Shown here: positions 8,830 to 17,569 of the stretch, piece by piece
Layout of the letters: the number at the start of each line of letters is the position of its first letter
Numbering within the stretch: the stretch's first letter is position 1
Virus record (IMG/VR): IMGVR_UViG_3300009507_000014
Coordinates: 1-64,000 of that record
Length of the DNA: 64,000 bases
Strand: one strand, 5' to 3'
From: a virus
Made by a program: the position numbers and the translations under genes
Notes under the pieces: model-generated
The model's database searches: none
Told to the model about the DNA's origin: nothing
The model's input: the letters and a program-made list of their open reading frames with translations, nothing else

Positions 8830-9388
8830 ATTCGACCATCGCCCGCGCAAGTCCACGCTTGGTCCCCATGGCGCGCCGCGCCATGTAGGCATGCAGTGCG
8901 CGCCGCTCCACTCGCCCATGGCTTGTGCGATAGATAGACATTAGACGTTTACGGCGGTGGACCCACACGCAAAGTTTCACGTGGCGCCGCGATGCATAGG
9001 CGACACCGAGGCCATAATCGTAGGCCCACGTACGCAATGTGCGGACGAATTCATCGTCATGTACGTGAAAGTACAAGCAGTGGTCCGTCGCCCCACTGCT
9101 GCGCAAACTACACCATGGCGTAAACAGACGCAGGGGTTCCCCCAGGTATGTTGACCAAAGATGTGCCGGCCGCTTTTCCACCAGCAACGAGGCGTCAAAG
9201 ACGCGTTGACATAGGTGGCGAATGCGGTCACGCGTCGCGTCGGCCAAGTTGAAGCAGCGGCGGCCAATGACGCACCATTCATCGTCGCGGATGACGTAAT
9301 CGCGTGCGACCTGTGACCATCTGTAACGGTCGGCCAACGAGAAATACTCTATTAACAATAGAAGTGCGTCGGTCGATATCTCTCTCAT
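8768..9388 (-). CDS. F-box-like protein
   Basis: 206-residue protein whose first 45 residues fit an F-box: STDALLLLIEYFSLADRYRW followed by SQVARDYVIRDDEW, matching the Leu-rich start, the second helix and the Trp at the end of the motif. F-box proteins bind SKP1 and recruit targets to SCF ubiquitin ligases; many giant viruses carry them. The remaining 160 residues are rich in Arg, His and Trp without visible repeats and would be the substrate side. Two RING-H2 proteins and a UBA/RING helicase elsewhere in the window support a ubiquitin theme. F-box motifs are weak, so confidence is moderate. Confidence 0.6.
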   Translation of the reverse strand: MREISTDALLLLIEYFSLADRYRWSQVARDYVIRDDEWCVIGRRCFNLADATRDRIRHLCQRVFDASLLVEKRPAHLWSTYLGEPLRLFTPWCSLRSSGATDHCLYFHVHDDEFVRTLRTWAYDYGLGVAYASRRHVKLCVWVHRRKRLMSIYRTSHGRVERRALHAYMARRAMGTKRGLARAMVEFRIWKDDIRPFVRHLEFREV

Positions 9389-9474
9389 ATGCTACGATTA
9401 TAATTTTGTCTAACTAGAGAGTGTTGTATTTGTACTACAAATTAAGAGACGTATATTCGTTGTCAGATTGGATT

Positions 9475-9921
9475 ATGGCGTACCGCCCTGAAGACTTGGA
9501 CGAATGGGAAGACTCCTCGGACGAAGAGGCCGAGGACATAGACCCGTCGGAACTGCGCGACCGCGACTACGACAGACTGGAAGAAGCCATGGAGTCGTGG
9601 CCACCGCCGGCCTGCCTGGGATTTCTGGAGCGTGTGTGCGTCGTTGATATTCGAGCCTCTGTCGTGGAACCCGTAAAGTGCGCATTGGCAGATGTCATAG
9701 ACTTGCCAACAGCACACAGTTGGATTCAATTTCACCGGCGTGTGCGCGCTCCAGAAATCCCGAGGGCGCACTTTCAAGCGAGCGACTGGGATACGATGGG
9801 GGAATACTGCATGAATTTATGCCATGCTTGCCGACAACCTTTTTCGTGGTACGTAGTGCTGAACATTTTAAGACATGGGCGCTTTGTGCGGCGCGCGCCG
9901 CGACCACCCCGACCACGATAG
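9475..9921 (+). CDS. Hypothetical acidic protein, 148 aa
   Basis: Starts MAYRPEDLDEWEDSSDEEAE, a very acidic N-terminus, and ends basic and Pro/Arg-rich (RRAPRPPRPR). The middle has several Cys and His (CMNLCHACRQPF) that could bind zinc, although spacing does not match a named finger. The longer frame begins at GTG; the ATG at 9475 is preferred and follows GTATATT by about 24 bases. Function unknown. Confidence 0.5.
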   Translation: MAYRPEDLDEWEDSSDEEAEDIDPSELRDRDYDRLEEAMESWPPPACLGFLERVCVVDIRASVVEPVKCALADVIDLPTAHSWIQFHRRVRAPEIPRAHFQASDWDTMGEYCMNLCHACRQPFSWYVVLNILRHGRFVRRAPRPPRPR

Positions 9922-9940
9922 ATTGGATTCTATGTTTTGA

Positions 9941-9951
9941 TATATATAAAC
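9941..9951 (+). promoter_or_regulatory. TATA element before NIPA-like gene
   Basis: TATATATAAAC sits 24-34 bases before the ATG at 9975 and just after the stop of the previous gene. An out-of-frame ATG at 9968 intervenes, so the main start may be reached by leaky scanning. Confidence 0.6.
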
Positions 9952-9974
9952 ACAATAGTATTCTTTTATGTTTT

Positions 9975-10895
9975 ATGATTGTATTTCAGGTTGTTGGTTA
10001 TATTTTGCTGCTCATGGCCTCCATCTCCTCGTCGGTGTCAATGAACTTTCAAAAACTCGCACAACATAGTACGCATTTTGAGGACCCGCGCACGTGTCGC
10101 AAACGTCGCGAGCAACCCCTCACTACACACGTACTATGCCGACCATATTTTGTTCTGGCACTCTTCCTATCCGCCGCGGCGTCGACCCTGGATTTTCTCG
10201 CACTCACGTGGCTGACGCCATCCACAGTGGGCGTCTTTGGGTGTCTGAGCATTATTATTAATTTGTTTGTCACACGTATCATTCTGAGCGAGTCGTTAGA
10301 ACGTGACGAATGGGTTGCCGTCGGTTGGGTCGTCGTCGGTTGTTTTCTGGCCATTTCCGTCAACGTTGGTACCGAGTCCACGGTACCACCGCCGAGACTT
10401 ATCGAACGCACCAAAAGCTGCGTCTACATCGTAGCAAATTGGTGCGTATTCATAATACTCGAGCGTGTTCTCCACTACGTTCCACTGTCGACAAAACTCG
10501 AGCGCTTCGGATATCCGTTCATCGCCGGCGCACTAGGGGCCCAAAACGTATGCATGGGCAAATATATCGCGTACGCCATTTCAAACGCCATAGCACAACG
10601 GCATCTAGCCGTGCGAACCGACGTGCTCGTAGCCGCCATCCTTTTGTGTGCGAGCTCGGTCGTCGTGCATATTGCGTGGCTCAACCGCGCCTTTGCGAAA
10701 TACGACGCGTCCTACTGCATTCTCGTGTACCAGACCGCCTGGTTTCTCTTCACCATTGTGTCGGGTATCGTCGTCTACGATAACATGGCCACACTCAACG
10801 GCATACAACAGGCGTGTTTCTACGTCGGGTGTTTTCTCGCGGCGTGGGGCGTATGGCGCGTCTCAGTGGTTCGAGGAATCTCACACAAAGCTTAA
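9975..10895 (+). CDS. NIPA-like (DUF803) magnesium transporter family membrane protein
   Basis: 306-residue protein with about nine hydrophobic segments in the order seen in NIPA transporters: an SSSVSMNFQKLA-type first segment, a Cys/Arg-rich linker, a pair resembling LDFLALTWLTPSTVGVFGCL, then FVTRIILSESLERDEWVAVG (compare NIPA FLKERLNLLGKLG), and a late GALGAQNVCMGKYIAYAI segment. NIPA proteins move Mg2+ across plasma and endosomal membranes. The family assignment is from visual comparison; a DMT/EamA-type relative is the alternative. A virus-encoded cation transporter might alter host ion balance. Start chosen as the in-frame ATG behind the TATA element. Confidence 0.65.
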   Translation: MIVFQVVGYILLLMASISSSVSMNFQKLAQHSTHFEDPRTCRKRREQPLTTHVLCRPYFVLALFLSAAASTLDFLALTWLTPSTVGVFGCLSIIINLFVTRIILSESLERDEWVAVGWVVVGCFLAISVNVGTESTVPPPRLIERTKSCVYIVANWCVFIILERVLHYVPLSTKLERFGYPFIAGALGAQNVCMGKYIAYAISNAIAQRHLAVRTDVLVAAILLCASSVVVHIAWLNRAFAKYDASYCILVYQTAWFLFTIVSGIVVYDNMATLNGIQQACFYVGCFLAAWGVWRVSVVRGISHKA

Positions 10896-11462
10896 CGTGA
10901 CACTCTTCAAGTTGCGCCCGCAGTCTGCCATTGAATTTCCCTGTACGAGTTTGTACAGCTCGTTGGGATGCATGCTCGGCGTCACGTCATCCGCCAGGAG
11001 ACCGCCATGCTTGAGTGCAGACACAACAATCTCAGAACAAAACCAGCGTGGTTTCATGCCCAACCACGTGTAAAACATCGGCGACGGCCGCAGCGGCGAC
11101 CAAAACATAAAATAGCCCATATGGTTGAAGCCTTCTCCTTTATGTTCATGTGCGAATTCCAGCATGGAATCGTATTGAGATTTGGTGCACTCCATGGAGC
11201 GAAAAAACCACTCTTTGCGCGAAAAACGCTTTTTCTCGAGATGCACCGTGCCCGAGTACACGATGCTCATTGCTTCGCCGTTGACACTCTCTGATGTTTC
11301 GGAGGTGGCCTGTTCGGGAGGTACGAACAGCAGCTCGGCGTGAATAAACGGTGTGGACCCATCGGACGTCTTTGCGAGAGATGCGGCGGCCCTGTTTAAC
11401 CACGAAGACTCGAGGATATCACTATCGCTCCGAACGAACGCGAGCATGATTTTATGAGGCAT
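10881..11462 (-). CDS. Permuted papain-like (NlpC/P60, YiiX/G6-like) cysteine peptidase
   Basis: 193-residue protein with the order of catalytic residues seen in circularly permuted papain-fold enzymes: His first (FIHAELLF, about residue 40) and Cys later (PRWFCSEIVVSAL, about residue 145), followed by a helix and a P-x-E-L-Y segment. Poxvirus G6-type and bacterial YiiX-type proteins share this pattern and are thought to act on lipids or amide bonds. N-terminal MPHKIMLAFVRSD is compatible with a first strand. It converges with the NIPA-like gene, overlapping it by 15 bases. Confidence 0.6.
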   Translation of the reverse strand: MPHKIMLAFVRSDSDILESSWLNRAAASLAKTSDGSTPFIHAELLFVPPEQATSETSESVNGEAMSIVYSGTVHLEKKRFSRKEWFFRSMECTKSQYDSMLEFAHEHKGEGFNHMGYFMFWSPLRPSPMFYTWLGMKPRWFCSEIVVSALKHGGLLADDVTPSMHPNELYKLVQGNSMADCGRNLKSVTLSFV

Positions 11463-11511
11463 TATGTTTATTTAGAATAACGAACCTTTATATGTACTTT
11501 TTATTAAATTA

Positions 11512-14500
11512 TCACATGTCTTCGTCTTCTGTCTCGGCCGATGACGACTCGGCAAATTCCACTCCCGTCTCTGCCGCCGACGACTCTGCAAAATCCACTC
11601 CAGAGCTGCTCGTGTCCACCGCCGACGATTCCGCGAAATCTAACCAGGAGGCCACGTCCGGCAATGCTGGCGTCTCCGACGTTTCGGAAGCCGTGTCCAC
11701 CGCTGACGACTCTGCAAAATCACCGCCTGAACTATTCGTGTCCACCGCCGACGATGCCGCGAAATCCAACCCGGAGGACGTCACGGCTGGCGTCTCCGAC
11801 GTTTCGGAAGCCGTGTCCACCGCTGACGACTCTGCAAAATCACCGCCTGAACTATTCGTGTCCACCGCCGACGATGCCGCAAACTCCACGCCCGACGAGC
11901 TCGCAACGTCCTGTATGGCCGGTGTCTCTGACGTTTCCGAAGCCGTGTCCACCGCCGACGATGCCGCAAACTCCACGCCTGAAGAACCCGTCTCGACGGC
12001 GGAAGACTCTGCGAAATCCAACCCAGAGGAGGTGGCGACGGGCGTCTCGGACGTTTCCGAAGCCGTGTCCGTGGCCGAAGAGGCGGCAAAGTCCAGACCT
12101 GACGATTCCTGCACTGATTCCAGCGTGTTGCTCACTGGCGCTTCAAAGGGAGCGTCGTCCTCTTCTCCGGCCGAGGACTCGGCGAATTCAAGATCGTCTT
12201 CGGTGGACGACCATTCGGCGGGCATCGACGACATCATTTTGGTAATGTCGCCGCGCGGTGCTTCTTCTTCCTCTTCCGACTCTGACTCGGACGTACTCAG
12301 ATACTGAGATGCATTCTGCGCACGCTGCACCGGTGCGAGCAGGGGCTCCTCCGTTTCCGACTCTGATGTGCTCAGATGGGCATCTGGGTGCACGGCGACG
12401 GCCATATCTTCCGAATCATATCTCGCTTCGGCGGCGGCCATGTCGACCGGACGATTGTTTGCCAAAAAGACAAGGTCATCGTCGCCGGTGGAAACACTGG
12501 CCGCCACAGCCGCGATCGCGATTTCGCTGCGTACAGCAGCCGGTGAAATCGCTACACGCGTCACCGCGCCCTTATCAAGGTTAAAGAATTGGTACCACGA
12601 TATGGCTTCTCCGTCTATCTTTTTGCCACTTTCAAATTCATCGCGGTTTTTGAACACTCGAATTATACCACCGGGCGTACGAACAATCACTCTGCCACGT
12701 TGCGTGGGTTCGACTAAAAATACGTTTCCATTGGCGGCGATATACTTGCGCGCGACGTATGTTCTGCCACTTTCGGGCTTCTGACCTTGGTCAAATATGG
12801 TCTTCAGGGGTCTATTTGCCCAGCTCATTGCGACGGGGTTATTGCGAATATTAACCCCTTTGTCTCTCGCGACGATGCGGTGCCGCATAACGAATTTATT
12901 GATATAGTCTATTGGACTGACCAGAGTATTTGTTTGCCGGTCGACCACCGGAGGAAGTTCGTCTTTGTCAATGCCTTGTAAGACAAACACTTCGGCGACT
13001 TCTGTGGTTGTCAGTTTGTGAGATGTTGCAGCGGCGATTAATTCTTGTTCATATGCATCTAGGATTAAATTTTGTTCATATGCATTTTGCGGTGCCGCCG
13101 TTAGGTTGGTTGTAGGAAATCTTGGAAGCATAAGTCCGTCGAGGGCTACAGCTGCACTGACAGTGCTCAAGTCACTGACGTCGCTCACCACGCTATCATT
13201 ATCGGAATCTGCCTGTTTCGTGGATAGTCCGAGTGCGCCTGTGACTGCGCCCAGCAATTTCGCCGTCAGAGGTTGTCCCGATGCGATGACAGCCGCAAGA
13301 AGTGATTCCGACTTGGCAGTTGTGTCTCCTATAACATCGTCGTCATTCTGGAAACTAGCCCATGGGTTTCCACTTGTCTTGTAATAATTCAGGTCCACCT
13401 TACGTTTCGTTTTACCTTTTTCCCCGACAAATTCAATATCATCATCAATGTATCTGACGAAATAGACGGGTACCTTTTTTCTACGACTGTTGGGAGTGAG
13501 CTGCAATATATCACCTGGATTTGCCATCGCTCGAAGTCTTGCCAGTGTTAACACACCCGGAGCTGCGCTTGCTGTCTGCTCTGAGCGCTGCTGGACACGT
13601 TTCGGGTCGCGGGTACGCTTCTGGACCTGCGGGCGAGGTCGAGGAGGAACTCTACTCTTTGCACCGGCGCCTCTGCCCCCGCCGCCACCGCCGTCGTCGG
13701 CGCCACCGCGTAAACGTAAGACCGAGTAAGGTGGCAGCACGAGACGCATGTTTTTACCGTGCTGAATTTTACGAAGCGCGTCGTTCTTACCTGTTTTGTC
13801 GAGGCGAATCGTCGGGTCGACATACTCGACTATCGGAATAATGTCGTCATACGCGCCCAGTGCGCGAATATCGTCCACGGTCGTATCGAAACGCGCGTAC
13901 AACTTGTGGACACGGTCGCGAAACACGCGCAAACTGAAAGGCACGCCTTGGTCCAACCGCATGGGACGTCCGTAGTCGCGCGACGGTTGAATGCGAAGAC
14001 TAAAGCCAACGCTGCTGGGCGCCGTACGGTTGAGGACTTGTTCGTCGGAGGCGTCCAGTTCGCCAAGTATGCGTTCCCAAACGTTGTCCACGGCCTCTAG
14101 GAATGTCGGGTCGTTGTCTTGATATCTGTAGGACGCCGCTTTGGCGGCCCGGGTCAGGTTTCGGCGCACGTTGTCGAGCGAAATAACGTTGGAAATCACT
14201 TGGCCGTCGTTATCCGTGTAGACGAGGCGCACTTGTCCGGAGGTCGCATACGGGTTGAGGCTACGGAGTCCCTTAACGATGGAGCCATCTGCTTTGCGAA
14301 AGGCTTGAAACGGGTGGGACCTTGTTTTGAGTTCCCAATGGTACAGGTCCAAATCGTCATCGTCGACATCATGACTGCAGTGAATGTGCTGTTTCACTTG
14401 ACGAATAGACAGAGTGCGAAAGTCACGCGTCTCGGCGGGCAATGCGTCAATGTTATCGTCGCTCAACGCGTCAATGTCTTCTTGAATGTCGGCGCGAAGG

Positions 14501-14784
14501 TTTTTCAGGCGCTGTAAGTCGTCTTTGGTCATGCGAATGTCGTTGTACGACACTTTTTGGTCCAATTCCTTGTCGACGGCGTGCGGGACGTCGTCGGGGT
14601 CGACTTTTCGGCTCAAGTCTCGTCTTAACTTGGTGGCTTGTGCGAGTTGGGCGTCGTCAGACCGTTGCAAGCCTTCCAAATCTTTGATTTTTTCGTCTAA
14701 AGCTTCTTTGGATTCTTCGGCATATTTTTTGACGCGCTTAAAGTCGCGCCGCGGTTCTCGAACAATGATGGGTACTGATTGCAT
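11512..14784 (-). CDS. Large protein with internal ubiquitin-like LRLRGG segment and acidic Ser/Ala repeat tail
   Basis: 1090 residues, no family recognised. The first 130 residues are charged and coiled-coil-like. Residues 356-361 spell LRLRGG, the ubiquitin C-terminal tail, preceded by a stretch (IRLDKTGKN, HGKNMRLVLPPYS) that reads like the last strands of a ubiquitin fold; a Gly-rich linker follows. A second globular region includes VYFVRYIDDDIEFV and VFLVEPTQRGRVIVRTPGG. The last 250 residues are degenerate repeats of the type SSGVEFAASSAVDTASETSE, highly acidic. Start set at ATG 14784 because TATATATA lies at 14811-14818; an earlier ATG would overlap the divergent gene. Next to the portal-like gene, so a virion or scaffold role is possible. 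Confidence 0.75.
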   Translation of the reverse strand: MQSVPIIVREPRRDFKRVKKYAEESKEALDEKIKDLEGLQRSDDAQLAQATKLRRDLSRKVDPDDVPHAVDKELDQKVSYNDIRMTKDDLQRLKNLRADIQEDIDALSDDNIDALPAETRDFRTLSIRQVKQHIHCSHDVDDDDLDLYHWELKTRSHPFQAFRKADGSIVKGLRSLNPYATSGQVRLVYTDNDGQVISNVISLDNVRRNLTRAAKAASYRYQDNDPTFLEAVDNVWERILGELDASDEQVLNRTAPSSVGFSLRIQPSRDYGRPMRLDQGVPFSLRVFRDRVHKLYARFDTTVDDIRALGAYDDIIPIVEYVDPTIRLDKTGKNDALRKIQHGKNMRLVLPPYSVLRLRGGADDGGGGGGRGAGAKSRVPPRPRPQVQKRTRDPKRVQQRSEQTASAAPGVLTLARLRAMANPGDILQLTPNSRRKKVPVYFVRYIDDDIEFVGEKGKTKRKVDLNYYKTSGNPWASFQNDDDVIGDTTAKSESLLAAVIASGQPLTAKLLGAVTGALGLSTKQADSDNDSVVSDVSDLSTVSAAVALDGLMLPRFPTTNLTAAPQNAYEQNLILDAYEQELIAAATSHKLTTTEVAEVFVLQGIDKDELPPVVDRQTNTLVSPIDYINKFVMRHRIVARDKGVNIRNNPVAMSWANRPLKTIFDQGQKPESGRTYVARKYIAANGNVFLVEPTQRGRVIVRTPGGIIRVFKNRDEFESGKKIDGEAISWYQFFNLDKGAVTRVAISPAAVRSEIAIAAVAASVSTGDDDLVFLANNRPVDMAAAEARYDSEDMAVAVHPDAHLSTSESETEEPLLAPVQRAQNASQYLSTSESESEEEEEAPRGDITKMMSSMPAEWSSTEDDLEFAESSAGEEDDAPFEAPVSNTLESVQESSGLDFAASSATDTASETSETPVATSSGLDFAESSAVETGSSGVEFAASSAVDTASETSETPAIQDVASSSGVEFAASSAVDTNSSGGDFAESSAVDTASETSETPAVTSSGLDFAASSAVDTNSSGGDFAESSAVDTASETSETPALPDVASWLDFAESSAVDTSSSGVDFAESSAAETGVEFAESSSAETEDEDM
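11540..12110 (-). repeat. In-gene degenerate repeats encoding acidic Ser/Ala tail
   Basis: Repeated DNA blocks (for example the identical run covering CCGTGTCCACCGCTGACGAC at about 11692 and 11812) encode the repeated peptide units at the C-terminus of the 1090-residue protein. Because the opposite strand also stays open here, a long antisense frame appears, but only the minus frame continues into a non-repetitive protein. Confidence 0.85.
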
Positions 14785-14808
14785 CCACGATTCTGACGTG
14801 ACGAACCG

Positions 14809-14820
14809 TGTATATATACG
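14809..14820. promoter_or_regulatory. Shared divergent TATA element
   Basis: TGTATATATACG is nearly palindromic and lies 27 bases from the minus-strand ATG at 14784 and 25 bases from the plus-strand ATG at 14843. It could serve both the 1090-residue gene and its divergent neighbour. Confidence 0.55.
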
Positions 14821-14842
14821 GTCGATTCGTTCACCGAGCTGG

Positions 14843-15445
14843 ATGAGACAACAACATTGTGGCCGTCGACGCACTGCCTTTGGACACGATGAACCGCGTC
14901 CGCGCTGGCAACTGTGTTGCATTTATAGTACTGGAATATTTATATTGACGTGTCTCGTCATCTGGACGTTAAGAGACGCGACGCCTGTGCGTTTCGTAGA
15001 GCCCACGATAGAGGACGACCTAACGAGTGTGGATGCCAAGCATCTTGATGACGTCTACTGGCGTGTCTCGGTGCGCCATGTGGCGTCGACCTTGGAACGC
15101 GTGTGCCACGACAGTGATTATACCGTCTTGACGAACCGCAACGTGTTATTGGATGAGAATCCCATGTTGGAGAAATATGTGTATTTCTGTGACCCAAAGA
15201 TGCAGGTGCGGTCGGCGCTGAATGTCCGTGCGGTCATCACGGGTGCCGCGAAGAAGAGTGTCTTGTGCAGCGAATCGTACGCGGGAATGGAAAAGACAGT
15301 GCGTCGTTACTATCCGTTTTCGCTCAAGTACGTGTCGGGCCAAACATTTACGCCAAAGACGCGCGTCGTGCGCGATGCGCGAGAGACGTGCATGTGGCAA
15401 CATGCTATATCCATTGTGGATGGTAGTTGGTTTTCTACTATTTAA
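14843..15445 (+). CDS. Single-pass membrane protein, 200 aa
   Basis: Starts MRQQHCGRRRTAFGHDEPRP, a basic cytosolic N-terminus, then one hydrophobic segment (about residues 30-46, CIYSTGIFILTCLVIW) and an ectodomain of about 150 residues with several Cys. Type II topology is likely. The frame stays open far upstream, but those codons overlap the divergent gene and the shared TATA element, so ATG 14843 is chosen. Immediately upstream of the portal-like gene on the same strand. Function unknown. Confidence 0.6.
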   Translation: MRQQHCGRRRTAFGHDEPRPRWQLCCIYSTGIFILTCLVIWTLRDATPVRFVEPTIEDDLTSVDAKHLDDVYWRVSVRHVASTLERVCHDSDYTVLTNRNVLLDENPMLEKYVYFCDPKMQVRSALNVRAVITGAAKKSVLCSESYAGMEKTVRRYYPFSLKYVSGQTFTPKTRVVRDARETCMWQHAISIVDGSWFSTI

Positions 15446-15464
15446 ACCCGTGTGATGAGACAAA

Positions 15465-16814
15465 ATGGAACACCAGGGCAAAACATTAGCGCGTCGTGAA
15501 ATTGCCAAAGTCGCCAATGTAGCGCGCACGTGTACGGCCATCATGATGTGCAAAAATATCATCAAGCATAACTTGTTGTCGAACGGCATCCTCTTTTCGC
15601 ATCGCCGTGGGCGCATTCGTCCAGACCCGCACATGCAAGAAATCATGAATGACTATTGGCTGCCGTTCTGCGAGCAAATGGTGGACAGCATCTTGATTAT
15701 GGGACTCGTGGCCGTGCGTATCGTTCAACTCGACGACGGCCTGCGCATTCCTGTCGTGATGGAACCGAACGCGTGCCAAATTTCTGTTATTGAAGAACAA
15801 GGCCTGCGTTCCTATGTGCTCATTGATGCACAAAACGAACCGATTCCGAATTCGCTCGTGTTTGACAAGTTTGGGTATTCACCCACGTTGGCGGGAAGAC
15901 TTACGTCACCAGTGGCCGTTCTCATTCCCGAAATTGAATACATCAACATGCTGCGCGGTACGTCGGTGCGCATGGAGGCCAGTCGAGCTGACCCCATGTT
16001 GCTTGCCGAAGTCGCCGAGACGCGCTCTAGCAACGTCGAAGGAATTCAGTACGACTACTATGCCGATGGTGACATGCAGTCGAGCGACGACGCCACCAAA
16101 TTTCACCGCAACCGCACCAATGTACAACAACTTGCACAGCAGCAGCAAGTGTACAATGCCTTTTTTTCCGGAGACGTGAATACGCCCACGCGCGCCGGGA
16201 CAGCCCTTGGAAACATCGTACCGTTACCCATTGGCCAAAAAATAACCAATATGCCGCATCATACGGGCCGTGGAGATGTCGTGCACCAGTACAAAATGTT
16301 CCAGGATGTCGTGTGTGGCGTCCTGGGTGTCCCGAGGTCACTCATCATGTCCGACACTCCGCATAAATCGGACAGTGAAGGGACGCATCAAACATTCATG
16401 AAAACAATACTCTGGTGGAAAAAAAACATACAACAAGCTTGTGAACACGTGTACAATATTATATACGCCGAAGACATACAGCAGCAACTGTTAAAGTCCA
16501 TGAATTCGAAGAAACGCAAGCGTGATATGGGTGTGGGCGCCATGTACGCCTTGAAGAAACGCCTCCAAGTTCAGATTTCGTTCCCCGTGACACCGTTCAT
16601 GACAAACGACGATTTGTACACTCACTACCAGCGCGGCGTCATGCCGTGGGAGACGTATGTCGAGTGCGCGGCGCGAAACGCGTCGTTGCCCTTCGACCCT
16701 GCGAATATACCCTCGGAACCGTCGCGCAACCCTGAGACAAATGCACAGGCTGCTTCAGCCGGTGAAAAGACAAGTGACGAAGACGAAGAAGAAGATGAAG
16801 ATGAAGATGACTAA
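15465..16814 (+). CDS. Portal-like protein (tailed-phage/herpesvirus lineage)
   Basis: 449-residue soluble protein that reads like a phage-type portal. It has an N-terminal helical region ending in a WLPFCEQMVDSI segment, beta-rich middle with LVAVRIVQLDDGL and a P-loop-free core, a GVPRSLIMSDTPHKSDSEGT segment resembling the wing/stem transition in phage portals, then long helices (FMKTILWWKKNIQQACEHV) and a very acidic C-terminal tail. Portals form the dodecameric DNA-packaging vertex. If correct, the virus packages DNA into an HK97-type capsid, as mirusviruses and herpesviruses do. Assignment is from overall pattern and not from an alignment score; structure prediction would test it. A CTATTTAAAC lies about 27 bases before the ATG. 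Confidence 0.55.
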   Translation: MEHQGKTLARREIAKVANVARTCTAIMMCKNIIKHNLLSNGILFSHRRGRIRPDPHMQEIMNDYWLPFCEQMVDSILIMGLVAVRIVQLDDGLRIPVVMEPNACQISVIEEQGLRSYVLIDAQNEPIPNSLVFDKFGYSPTLAGRLTSPVAVLIPEIEYINMLRGTSVRMEASRADPMLLAEVAETRSSNVEGIQYDYYADGDMQSSDDATKFHRNRTNVQQLAQQQQVYNAFFSGDVNTPTRAGTALGNIVPLPIGQKITNMPHHTGRGDVVHQYKMFQDVVCGVLGVPRSLIMSDTPHKSDSEGTHQTFMKTILWWKKNIQQACEHVYNIIYAEDIQQQLLKSMNSKKRKRDMGVGAMYALKKRLQVQISFPVTPFMTNDDLYTHYQRGVMPWETYVECAARNASLPFDPANIPSEPSRNPETNAQAASAGEKTSDEDEEEDEDEDD

Positions 16815-17176
16815 AGGAGCACACAGTGGCGTTTTGACGAGTAGAGTGCACGTGTCAGGTGGTCTGTGTAGTCACAACACCCACGGATGGTTTTCGGATA
16901 GTCTTCAGCCTTTGACGTGGCCAGTAGTACGGCCTCGACGCGCGCCAAAGACGCGTGGATTTGTTCCATAGTGGGTATGTTTTCCTCCCCGTCCGCCGTC
17001 GGGGGCTCAAACACTTCGGACAGGTCTTGTAAGATAAGATTGTGAATGTGCAACGTGGTCACAAAGTACGATTGAGGTGTCGTCGTGAGTTCGGGTTTTT
17101 CTTGGAACAATCCGTTTAAAAGACGTACAGTGCGTCGCCACAAACTCTCGGGAGAGTATGTTACCAAAAACGACAT
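16811..17176 (-). CDS. Hypothetical protein, 121 aa
   Basis: Mostly helical, mildly acidic protein starting MSFLVTYSPESLWRRT; no motif recognised. Its stop codon is interleaved with that of the portal-like gene (shared CTAA at 16811-16814). Function unknown. Confidence 0.55.
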   Translation of the reverse strand: MSFLVTYSPESLWRRTVRLLNGLFQEKPELTTTPQSYFVTTLHIHNLILQDLSEVFEPPTADGEENIPTMEQIHASLARVEAVLLATSKAEDYPKTIRGCCDYTDHLTRALYSSKRHCVLL

Positions 17177-17263
17177 CTACTCATAAACTGAATAGGATAA
17201 ATACACTCGAGCCTTCTTTTTTTTTTAGGATTTTATCTATAAGTAGGCCCGCGTCAAGTGCGA

Positions 17264-17569
17264 ATGATTGACGATATTTTGTACACCATCAATCTCATAA
17301 AAATACGTCTTCGCGACGTAGGCGTCACCTGTGCATTGGATTCGTCCGAAAACAAAAAACTGGTCCGTTTGGCGTGGGAATTGCGCCAGTTGGCGTGTGC
17401 GCTTGGCGAGTCACCTGCGGAGACACTGTACGAAAATGCACGGATTGTCGCTTGGTCTACCACGGGGCGCTGGAACTATATCAAGTCTCTCCCGGACGTC
17501 TTTACAGCGCTGCAGTACGTACAATCATATCTCAGGGCATATGGACAGGGGGTAGCTCCGTGCCTTTGA
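17264..17569 (+). CDS. Hypothetical protein, 101 aa
   Basis: Helical protein starting MIDDILYTINLIKIRLRD. The longest frame opens at a GTG two codons earlier; the ATG is preferred. No domain recognised. It converges with the next gene, overlapping by 38 bases. A TTTTATCTATAAG element lies about 20-30 bases upstream. Confidence 0.5.
   Translation: MIDDILYTINLIKIRLRDVGVTCALDSSENKKLVRLAWELRQLACALGESPAETLYENARIVAWSTTGRWNYIKSLPDVFTALQYVQSYLRAYGQGVAPCL

Noticed and set aside
11492-12307. Long plus-strand frame of Ser/Ala/Asp repeats (271 aa)
   Set aside because: It is the mirror image of the repeat tail of the minus-strand 1090-residue gene. Only the minus frame extends into non-repetitive protein.
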